This document shows, piece after piece, positions 1 to 7,843 of a stretch of 11,231 nt of DNA; positions within the stretch are counted from its first letter, which is position 1, and each line of letters opens with the position of its first letter. The stretch comes from Melampsora larici-populina 98AG31 (Eukaryota > Basidiomycota > Pucciniomycetes > Pucciniales > Melampsoraceae): assembly GCF_000204055.1 (NCBI RefSeq), contig NW_006769017.1, positions 1 through 11,231 of the forward strand, read 5' to 3'. The notes below the pieces were generated by a model. It was not told the DNA's origin, did not search any database, and was given only the letters and a program-made list of their open reading frames with translations. The translations under genes and the position numbers were made by a program.

Positions 1-523
1 GCGCAAGCGCAACGGTCGTCACTACAGCATGCTGGCTGCAATATGCGAATTGGGTTTGCTAGCAGTCAACAGCAAGATCAATGCTTATACTCGAAATGAA
101 TTCGAAGCATTTCTTAAACACGTTCTTGTAAGTTTTTTCTCTTGCTTCAAAATCTGATCCACTTCAAGAAGCTGACTATACATCTATTGACTGTAGCTTC
201 CTGTAATGCAACCTTACCCAAATCGGAATTCTGTCCTTGTAATGGACAATGCACCAATTCATCGCCGTGGCATCATTCAAGAGTTGTGTGACAGGGTGGG
301 AGTTCTCTTGGTGTATCTACCACCGTACTCGCCGGATTTCAATCCAATCGAGCGGGTCTTCAAGGTGTTCAAGGACAAGCTTCGTCGGGAGGGGAAATTT
401 GCAAATGCCATTAACAGGTTTTGATGTCTTCATAAGGCAATGAGTGATGTCTCAAGGGAGACTTTTATTACAAAACTGTATCAATTTTGTGGGTACAGAA
501 GATGGAGCAATCGACTTCCATAA
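1..523 (+). pseudogene. Tc1/mariner-type DD34E transposase, 3' part with in-frame stop
   Basis: This is the C-terminal part of a DDE transposase, the enzyme that cuts and joins transposon ends; its N-terminus lies outside the window. Exon 1 reads from base 2 to 127, an intron of 69 nt (GTAAGT...TGTAG) spans 128-196, and exon 2 continues in the same frame. The motif VMDNAPIHRR holds the second catalytic Asp. YLPPYSPDFNPIERVFKVFK holds the catalytic Glu, with exactly 34 residues between them, as in DD34E Tc1/mariner enzymes. A TGA at 422-424 interrupts the frame. Beyond it the same frame runs 32 more codons to a TAA at 521-523, and includes ITKLYQFCGYRRW, which resembles the usual C-terminal tail of the family. 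The copy therefore looks nonsense-inactivated, although a natural early stop cannot be excluded. No terminal inverted repeat could be assigned because the left end is missing. Confidence 0.88.
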
Positions 524-695
524 CATCCTTTGTACATTATCAGATCCTCAAATATTTTTTAATTTTAAAAAAAATGTTCTACAGAAATCAAAAGGTCATT
601 GAACCAATCTTTAACATTATCATGTGAGAAAAATACCTGCGAGATAAAAAAAGTTCTCTTTGAGAAATGAGAAGGTCTTCAGAGGAAGTGCCAAT

Positions 696-770
696 TTATT
701 GATTGTAATGTCACACTGATAAATGAAGCAACTTATTGATTGTACGCCTTTCATTGATAAATGAAGCAAT
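696..770. repeat. Two-copy imperfect tandem repeat, unit about 37 bp
   Basis: Copy 1 is 696-732 and copy 2 is 733-770. Both start TTATTGATTGTA and end TGATAAATGAAGCAA; the middle 8-10 bases differ. It looks like a local duplication that has diverged. Confidence 0.85.
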
Positions 771-846
771 TTTTCTTGTAAGAAATAACTCAGTTATCAA
801 CGCAAGTTCTCATAGACTTGATCAAGTCAAACTGGGGCTCATAGTG

Positions 847-890
847 TTTATTCAAGCACTTTTTTATTCATTGACACAGACTTTTTTATT
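847..890 (-). promoter_or_regulatory. Candidate polyadenylation signals of gene A
   Basis: The minus strand carries AATAAA at 885-890, 863-868 and 847-852. These lie about 130-170 nt past the gene A stop codon, a normal place for a eukaryotic poly(A) signal. Such motifs also occur by chance in AT-rich DNA. Confidence 0.4.
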
Positions 891-1018
891 GCAGAGCTAT
901 CAAACAAAACACAAAAGGGATAATAATATTTTAATGTACAGTACTGTAGCTACAACACTTTCCAAACACACTCTTTGAGAGATCAGTCAGTACATTTTCT
1001 TTGTTGAGGAAGAAAACT

Positions 1019-3361
1019 TTAGACTGGGCAATGGTTTCTTCTTTTGAGATCAAGTCGATAGGAAGCCAATTTCGCATGGAGACAAAGGCGAGCTCTGAAG
1101 GGAAAACCAAGCTTTTTCATTTCGTCCACACTGAGTTCTTCAGACTCAAACATCTCAAAGTCGACAATGTCCAAATCTTTGACTATACCTCGAGTCGTGG
1201 AGTCGTCCTTGCTGATCGTACAGAAGTCAAGATAGTCTTCAATTTCCGGAAGTGGTCTTGGGAGTGTCATGTCAGTTTGAGCTTCAGGCGGTTGGTGGTT
1301 GGTGGTGTTGTTCAAGGCAAACAAACCATTGCCGACTGGAACCATCGTCGCAGAGCTCGTGGATTGAGAATTTGGTGCGGAGTATGCATGAGGGTTGATT
1401 GGTTGTTCAAGATCTTCCCAGACAAATTCAGGTCCGGTAGGTGGCTTGTGGACCGAGACTCCTGGAGTCTTATTCGCCTATTCCAAAGATATCGGTCAGT
1501 TTTGATTGATTGTGAATATTAACAAAAGAGAAACTTACCACAGCTTCGGCCCATAAGTCGAATGCGATAAAGGAGAGATGCATTCCTTGGCAAGGGTTCA
1601 ATGGGTTGATCATTCCCATGCACTCCCTCCAATTGATCGAGCACTTTCCATACATGGTCATGAGCTTGGTATGTATAGACTGAACAGTCGGTTCGACACC
1701 AATTGACTGTTTGAGCAAAGTCGTTCATTAGTTTGAGTTCTTCAAGATCAAAGGAAAAAGATGAGACGTGGTACTTACTGCCATCTCTAACTGATCGTGT
1801 CGAGCGCGATCAATTGTGTCCGGATCAGCATGGGCCAATGCTTGATCGACTTGGAGTTGCTGCTCAGAGTTCAAAGTCAGTTGATCAAAAACGAGAAAAT
1901 GGAAGCATGAAGAAGACAAGTCACTTACTTTTGAGTTGTTACGAGCCATTTTCTTTGGGTTTTCCATCATTATGCGGAAACCCATTTCTTTACCTTTACA
2001 TTTCTTGCTGATCGCCATATTCTTGAATGCAGTAAAGATCAAATTGTTTTTGATCACCGGAGTCAAAGTTTTACCAAAGACGCCACCTTGAGTTACGTAA
2101 GCTTTGAAAGTGACCTGACAATCATTGTCAGCTTGCTTGAGTATTCGTCCGGTACCGTTTTTGTTGGTGTTGCACAGATCGAAAAGGGAATTCTTGATTT
2201 CAGTCAATGACACGCCATTGACTTGAACCATCACATCAATGGAGTCTTCAGTCTCGTAGTCGATGTAGTTTTGAGCCAAACCGTTTCGTCGCTCAGTATC
2301 AGTAAGTGGAATGGGTATATAAGCCCTAAAGAATAACTTGGCTTTTGATGGTTTTGATTCGTCGCTGGCAGCAAGGATTGACCCAGATTGGGGGAGCGGA
2401 GCGGCGATGAGACAGGGTGAATGAGTGAGATCCAGCTCAATGCGTGGAGCTAACTCAAGGACACGTCAGTTTGAATTTTTCGAACAGGCTCTATGAAAAG
2501 AAGAAAAACTTACTACGCTCTTCACCTCGAGCTTGGATATTGTATCCTCCATCGCCAAACCTTGGATCCAACTCGCTGGCATTCCAAAAATGAAGTTCCT
2601 CGGCGGCTTCAGATCCAGAATGTTGAGGAGTATTCAATACTGATGAGACACCGTTGATAGGTGGAAAGAAGTGAAAGTATTGGTTAGTTTCATTTAATCC
2701 AGAGAAATTCTAAAGAATAGAGAAAGAAAACTGACAATCATTGATATTGGCTTCCGCTTGAAGTCGGCAACGGAACTCACGAGGACCACCTTCTCCATAG
2801 GGATCGACATGGATCGACTCTGAATCGAGATATTGGCGTTGACCATTAACTCGAACAAGTTCCCAGTGGTGACCGTCCCTACAAACAAATAAACAGTAGT
2901 CAGAAAGAATGCAACAATGATGAGAGTCGAAATAATGAGAACAAAACTTACTTGTTCATGTAATAAGGACTGCCAGCGCGGCCACGAGGAGGACTAAGAC
3001 CTTCCTGTGGAGCCCTTCTTGCTCTTTTTTCAGCGCTAAGAAGAAAGAAGACAATCATTGGAAGTCGAGAAAGTCGGTTGATTGAGTGGTTGGAAGTTGA
3101 GAAGATGGATAGATTGATTGGGTTTAAATAAGAAACTCAGGTGAATCCGATGTGATTGAGGTTTGAATGAAAAAGGAAGGGGATTGGATATCGATTGAAA
3201 TCAAAAAGGAAACGATATCAAAAAAGGAAATGAGATCGAATGTCAGTTGAAATCAAAAAGGAAACGATATCAAAAAGGAAAAGATATCAAACTTACGCTT
3301 CCTCGAGTGCCCTCGCGTCCTCGGCAAGTTGGAGTTGTCGCTTGCTTGGTCCTCTCGGCAT
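1019..3361 (-). CDS. Gene A: 8-exon gene for a 548-aa protein of unknown function
   Basis: Exons (minus): 3297-3361, 2952-3035, 2736-2878, 2514-2639, 1929-2449, 1779-1859, 1539-1706, 1019-1477. They join without a stop into 549 codons. Introns are 61-96 nt except the first (261 nt); donors are GTAAGT, with one GTCAGT. The start at 3361 opens MPRGPSKRQ, and residues 1-45 are rich in Arg/Lys, suggesting a nuclear protein (inference). Exon 5 (residues 141-313) is the largest hydrophilic block. Residues 341-396 include C362, C369, C379 and H383, then FDLWAEAV and a KPPTGPEFVW segment. Residues 475-540 (DYLDFC...LGFPFRARLCLH) look helical and vaguely SAM-like, from memory only. I do not recognise a function. 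A transposon-associated or lineage-expanded family is possible. Uncertain points: in-frame ATGs at 3499 and 3529 would lengthen the N-terminus, exon 6 could start at 1862, and intron 3 has an alternative acceptor that breaks the frame. Confidence 0.82.
3195..3290. repeat. 52-bp tandem duplication inside intron 1 of gene A
   Basis: TTGAAATCAAAAAGGAAACG begins at 3195 and again at 3247, a period of 52 bp, with about 30 identical leading bases. Shorter GATATCAAAAAGGAAA units recur to 3290, just before the donor of the intron. It partly explains why this intron is 261 nt when the others are under 100 nt. Confidence 0.85.
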
Positions 3362-4004
3362 GGTTGTGAAGGTTTGGACAGGGTATCGGGGTTTGACGGT
3401 GGTATTGAGGGTTTTGTTGGTGGTGTGGTGGTGATGGTGGTGTGGTATGTAGACAGCTCTTGACCGGTTTCGACGGTCAAGAGATATTCCAAATCCCATG
3501 CTTCGATTGTAGCATATGCTTAAAATCAAGCCTGTATTTGGCCTGTATCACTCTCAAAAAAACTTTCGATTTTTTCGATTGGTCAAGCCAATCTGGATCA
3601 ACTGTATTATAATTAGTAGTAGTAATTATAAACATAAGAGCTTGTACAACCTATGACTTACCAATAGAGTAGAGATGGATGGAACCTAAAGCACGCGAAT
3701 GGCAGACTGAGACAGACCAAGGCTTGGAAAATTGTGCAAAAAAGTATGTATATTCAGGAACAGTCTGTAGTCGCTTCAGCTGGCTTCAATTCATGAGCCG
3801 GAAAGTTTCCTTGAGGATAAGTTCCTTACTCGGAAATTCCCTGTGCCTGAACCTGAAATGTGATAAAACAAAATTAAACGTTCCGTCTCAGATATCTATA
3901 TGTTATGGGAAGCGAAGAGAATCGAATCGACGAGTTTCCTCATCTTCAGGAAATCTAAACCCTTCTCTATTTTACTCACAGCAAAACCATCACCTAAAAT
4001 CACA
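3362..4004. promoter_or_regulatory. Divergent intergenic region between genes A and B
   Basis: Genes A and B start about 640 bp apart and point away from each other, so this region must hold both promoters. A 9-bp perfect inverted repeat, TTATAATTA at 3607-3615 and TAATTATAA at 3623-3631 with a 7-nt loop, is the clearest local feature. It contains TATA-like sequence for either direction. ORFs at 3679-4071 and 3900-4004 are not convincing as coding. Confidence 0.45.
3417..3446. repeat. GGT/GTG-rich microsatellite upstream of the gene A start
   Basis: Imperfect GGT/GTG/GAT repeats occur on the plus strand. Read on the minus strand in the frame of gene A, they encode six consecutive histidines followed by TTN, upstream of the chosen start codon. 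This is either 5' untranslated sequence or part of an extended N-terminus. Confidence 0.8.
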
Positions 4005-5103
4005 ATGCTTACTACCTCTACAAATGCACTTTTCAATCAGAGCTCTTCTACCTATGCCAATCTCGAATTGACTCAGCCTAATGACTTGGAACGGGGTTCT
4101 ACAAATGACGAGGGTGATGCGGCATCGAGTGATTCTGCAAATGCCAACGAGTCAGTAAACGTTTTCTGTGATTTATTTCAAGGTTGCTCCATGCTCATAT
4201 ATGATTCTCCGATCTATAGCTCGTCACCCGCAGAAACCGAGCAACGTTTGCGGCTCGATGATATCGACACGACTGAAGACTCTTACGAATCAGTAATGAA
4301 TAGAATAAGTCAATGGAGAGAAACAACAAGTACGAATTCAGAAATTCCAACTAACGATCTGGAAATCAATCAAATACCTGAAATGATTGAAATATCAAGA
4401 GAAGAAACAAATGCAGAAATTGAATTACGTCAAAAATTAAGATTACTTCAAGACTTACTTAATAAAAGTAAAGATATCAAAGATTGTTCAGATGATAGTG
4501 ATGAAGAAGAAAATGAAAATGTTATGTTCAAGTTTTTAATTGGTCAACCTGATTTTAAAGATGTATTATTTTTAAGAATGCTTTATAAATGTTCCCCTTT
4601 TTATTTAAATGGCGGTGTTTCTAAATCATTTGGAAAATGTGCTCATCTTCTCAGGGTACGTCTTTTCGATCTTTTCATTTCAAACTTTTTCATTCCCTGA
4701 TCTGACATTCTTTTGAATGATTAGACTAGTGAAACTACGAAAGAGTACTTTAGTAATCTTTCTATTAATTCAGGCAAAAGACTTTTGAAGGACAGGTTTC
4801 TTTTTTTAAAATCATGGACTACAGGTAAACCTAGACGGAATCTTATTAACTCTTTGTCCAAAGCGGAAGATGACGAGATTCATGAGTTAATCAGAGATTT
4901 GCTTGAGCAGAAAACCTTACATGTAAGTTTACTATATGATTCTATGTGTCGTGATATTTATTTTTTGACTTTGCGTCATTTTCTCATTTTAGTCAACTCA
5001 CAAACAATCAATAAACGGCGATCAAAGTAGCGCCCTCTCTGGTTCAGATTATGGATCCGTTTCAAGTTATGAGACGTCTTTTGCAAGCGAAAGTTTGGTT
5101 TAA
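4005..5103 (+). CDS. Gene B: 3-exon gene for a 319-aa acidic protein of unknown function
   Basis: Exons are 4005-4655, 4725-4922 and 4993-5103, separated by introns of 69 nt (GTACGT...TTAG) and 70 nt (GTAAGT...TTTAG). All joins are phase 0 and the frame ends in TAA at 5101. I chose the ATG at 4005 (context ATCACAATG); an in-frame ATG at 3900 would add 35 residues of non-coding appearance. Residues 1-130 are rich in Ser, Thr, Asn and acidic residues and look disordered. Residues 134-157 (NAEIELRQKLRLLQDLLNKS) should form a helix. Residues 160-172 (DCSDDSDEEENEN) are a strongly acidic tract. Residues 173-283 are more hydrophobic and basic, including FKFLIGQPDFKDVLFLRMLY, and could be the folded part. 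The tail (residues 284-319) is Ser-rich. There is no signal peptide and no known motif. Exon 1 becomes markedly AT-rich after about 4300. Confidence 0.7.
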
Positions 5104-5404
5104 CAGAAGCCATACAAAATGAATACCTTGAAGTGAAAGTTGTGATTTATTGTGATCCTGTTGAAGTCATAACCTGCATTTTGTTAATCCAGCTTCTTGT
5201 GATCTCTTTTTTTGTGCTTCCTTTCTTTTTATTCTTTGATGAGCTTTGCATCTTTCTCAACTGATGTAAAACATATTTACTTGATAGCCTCTTTATGAAA
5301 CTCTGAGCAAGATATTCCCTGCTCTTTTTGACTTGGTCTAGAGCTCAGACCTGATAAACATTGTCTCTTTGAATATAAAAACAAGTAGGATATAACTTGT
5401 TGAG
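5104..5404. other. 3' flank of gene B
   Basis: No gene is visible. T-rich tracts (for example 5207-5236) follow the gene B stop codon. No canonical AATAAA was found close to the stop. Confidence 0.5.
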
Positions 5405-5560
5405 TATATAAGTATCAAGTGATAAAGCTTGAGAGAAATCTTGAGCAGCTCTGCATCCACTCTTCACTCAGCAATAATGCTTTCAAAAGCTTGGTTTTCA
5501 CCTATCATGTTAATCACTCATCATATTTTATGGCAAGAATCCAACAATACTAACAGCTAG
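5405..5560 (+). other. Promoter-like TATA with a 27-codon hydrophobic mini-ORF
   Basis: TATATAAG at 5405-5412 is followed 72 nt later by an ATG at 5477 in the context AATAATGC. The ORF starts MLSKAWFSPIMLITHHILWQ, which loosely resembles a secretion signal, and stops at TAG 5558-5560. A perfect TACTAAC branch-site motif (5548-5554) and an ATAG acceptor-like end at 5566-5569 follow at splice-like spacing. Reading on after a possible donor at 5510 also reaches a stop at once. It could be the 5' stub of a gene truncated by transposon insertion, or chance. No family is recognised. Confidence 0.25.
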
Positions 5561-6292
5561 TTCTATAGGCAGACTTAGAGGATTTGTAATGAAAACCCTA
5601 GGTCTCTTGGGGGGCTCAGCCCTGGCAAGGGCCAAGGGAGGTAGGACCAACAGCACAGTGGACAGGGAGTGCTGTTCAGTGGGCTAGGCATTAACTCACA
5701 CAGAGTAAATTATACTTATACCATCATTAAACCACTACTTGATACTTATCCCAGCATATATGCCCTTGGGAGGTCAGGAGGCAGGCGCACTAACTTACTT
5801 ATCATTAATCATTAGACTATTTTGAGGTGGCAGGTGGGTTTGAAAAAGGATATCCTAGCATTTAGAGGTTGGATTGAGAGATAGTATGATTGGTTGATTT
5901 CTAGAGAGTGGCATGGGATAGTTGGAATGGGGAGTTTTGACAAGTGGAGGGAAAAGAAAAAGGTGAAGAATTTTTTTCTTCAACCTTGTTTTACCTTCTC
6001 TATGTGTTGGGGAAATGTCCATCACTGGGACTGGGACCCAGACCAGTGAAAAGACCATACATTTATGAATCTGGGAATATGGTACTGGAGACTGTTACTG
6101 GTCAAGGTTCTCAGGGTCTAAGTCCCCGCGTTTTGGCATCAGCAAGGCAACATCCTCACTAATACTATGCAGCTATTTCTCTATAAAATGTACTTGAAAT
6201 CTCACTCTTATTCTTGTTTTGTTCATAAGTTGGCAACTTTTTGTGTCCCATCAGAGATGAGCAATACGATTTTATTTGTTAGTTTCATATTC
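5561..6292. other. Non-coding, probably degraded repeat DNA
   Basis: No convincing gene. Short GC-rich patches (5604-5680, 6012-6050) lie in AT-rich sequence, which suggests old mobile-element debris. One clear hairpin is AACAGCAC at 5649-5656 pairing with GTGCTGTT at 5669-5676 across a 12-nt loop. The opposing ORFs at 5855-6058 and 5944-6162 overlap each other and carry no motif or splice logic. Confidence 0.45.
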
Positions 6293-6919
6293 TAGGTACA
6301 CTGCAAACATTATTCAACTTCCCCAAGTGAACAGGAAAAAATGATTGGGAGTATGAACTGTCATAGAATGATCTATCACTCCTCACCTGAGCCATAACAC
6401 CCACACTACAATGTGTGGCAGGCTCAGTGGATAGGGTGGTATAATGTACATACAGTTTTGCTCAGTTATCTGCTCATCAGGATGAGTCATTCATATGTAA
6501 TACATGCTGTAAATTTTTTCAGATTGGCAAAAGCATCCAAAAGATTGACTACATACACTGCCTCAATGTTTTGGTGTAAGCTCATCAACTAAACCGCATG
6601 TAACAACCTTTCTGTTACTGAGAAATAGCTTCAACAATATTGCCTGAGCAGCTACAGAATTATATGTAGTGAATTTTTGGGATTTTTTTTTCAAAGTCAA
6701 AAAAGTTACATGTGGTATAACATGTGATTTGTTTATTCTGATGGGCAAAAAACTGAGCAGACCTGTGTGTACATGATAGACAACTATTTACTTAGCTTGC
6801 TGCACATATGTAGTGTGGGTGTTATGGCTCAGGTGTGCAGTATTGGATCCTATTATGACAAACTGTACTATTAATCATTTTCCCCCTCCAACTTGGGGAA
6901 GTTGAAACAGTGGTACTTA
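6293..6919. mobile_element. Fold-back element with very long terminal inverted repeats
   Basis: The ends GGTACACTG (from 6295) and AGTACCACTG (reverse complement ending 6917) are inverted copies, flanked by TA on each side (6293-6294, 6918-6919). Perfect inverted blocks include 16 bp (6313-6328 with 6891-6906) and 27 bp (6384-6410 with 6809-6835). Recognisable similarity continues inward, for example TGCTCAGTT and CCAAAA-rich segments, to around 6580 on the left and 6650 on the right, so each arm is roughly 270-290 bp. The 623-bp body has no credible ORF, so it would need a transposase supplied in trans. TA flanks fit the Tc1/mariner group, which is inference. Confidence 0.82.
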
Positions 6920-6937
6920 GCTAGGTGCTTAAGCCTA

Positions 6938-7843
6938 TGCTAGAGCAGGGCTGTGACCCGGCCCTGAAATTTCCGGCCCGGCCTCCGGGCTTTGCCTGAC
7001 CCTGTGTGGACCCAAAGGCCAACCAGGGCACACCCTGAGCTGATCATAGGTGCAAAAATTGGGCAATATGGTGATTATTTTGGATATTATTGCACAGTTA
7101 TGTGTGTGAGATGCTTTGTAGAAGCTACAGTAGACTCTGACATAACCAATACCCAAAAAATGTGGGTCAAAACTATTGGTTTTGACTGAGTATCTCTTTT
7201 GTCAAGGCTTTGGGAAAACCAATAATGGTCAAATTGCAGGCAAATTATTGGTTTTGACAAGGAAATTTACAAACTTTACGTGGTCAGGTGAGAAACAACA
7301 CATTAGGCATTATTTTCATGTAGTATGTTTCTGAAAGTTCACAATTTTGAATGTGAGTGAACATTCAGCAAGGAAAAAACTGAGAAAAAAAGCAAACAAT
7401 CAACTATAAACTGGTCAAATGATCCACAAAATTATTGGTTTTGCACCGGTTTTGGGTCTGGGATTCCAAAATTTTAGTATTGGTTATTGGGTATGACAGG
7501 TTTATCACTTTTGAGACCAATTTCACTGCAAATAAATTTTATTTGATCAAAAACATATTGGTTTTTCTAGAGTATTGGGTTTGACACATATTGCTTATAT
7601 CAGAGTCTGTTGTATATGAGCCTACATCAAAATTGAAAAGAGCTATGGGAGGTTAGAAAGAAAATTTTTGTTGACACAGCAAATATAGAGCGGGTCTTGA
7701 GAAGCCCGGGACCGCCCAAGGTGCCCGCAGGGTTTTCATCACCCCAATCATGTGTGTCAGGGCATGTACTGCGTGCCTCCAGAAAGACATTGGGAATACT
7801 TGGTTGGCTGGGGCCAGGGACGGGTGACAGCCCCATGCCAGAG
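6938..7843. mobile_element. hAT-like non-autonomous element, split by a second insertion
   Basis: The left end starts CAGGGCTGTGACCCGGCCCTG near 6946. The right end, reverse-complemented from 7833, reads GGGCTGTCACCCGTCCCTG, matching 17 of 19 positions of the left copy from 6948. The flanks are TGCTAGAG (6938-6945) and TGCCAGAG (7836-7843), an 8-bp direct repeat with one mismatch that extends to 9 bp with the preceding A. A CAGGG tip with an 8-bp target duplication is typical of hAT transposons. Both subterminal regions are GC-rich (6946-7025 and 7690-7835). Without the internal insertion the element would be about 400 bp and has no coding capacity. Confidence 0.62.
7126..7614. mobile_element. 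TA-flanked MITE (pogo/mariner-like) nested in the hAT-like element
   Basis: TA at 7126-7127 and 7613-7614 flank a 485-bp element. Its ends CAGTAGACTCTGACATAA (left) and CAACAGACTCTGATATAA (right, reverse complement) match in 20 of the first 24 positions; CAGTAGACTC-type tips are familiar from fungal pogo/mariner relatives. The interior repeats TATTGGTTTTGAC: exact copies of ATTGGTTTTGAC lie at 7175-7186 and 7247-7258, and variants near 7213, 7434 and 7555. One copy forms a perfect hairpin (GTCAAAAC at 7166-7173, GTTTTGAC at 7179-7186). There is no ORF of note. Confidence 0.78.

Larger units (their letters stand above)
524..1018. other. Spacer between transposase remnant and gene A 3' end
   Basis: No gene is supported here. 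The stretch is AT-rich, with A and T runs near 556-572. It contains a two-copy tandem repeat (696-770), a 12-nt palindrome (937-948), and three AATAAA motifs on the minus strand that suit the 3' end of gene A. The ORF at 736-978 has no recognisable features and overlaps these elements. Confidence 0.6.

Noticed and set aside
419..438. Possible intron removing the transposase TGA
   Set aside because: The GT...AG pair around the stop is only about 20 nt apart, too short to be spliced.
1001..1522. 173-codon plus-strand ORF
   Set aside because: It lies opposite exon 8 of gene A, which fits a complete spliced model on the minus strand; the plus frame shows no motif.
1733..2011. 92-codon plus-strand ORF
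   Set aside because: It is antisense to exons 5-6 and the intron between them in gene A, and has no recognisable sequence.
5855..6162. Overlapping opposite-strand ORFs in the repeat region
   Set aside because: Both are short, mutually antisense and lie in sequence that looks like repeat debris; no splice signals extend them.
6935..7189. Pro/Gly-rich ORFs on both strands
   Set aside because: They span the GC-rich end of the hAT-like element and the start of the nested MITE; their composition comes from the GC-rich DNA.
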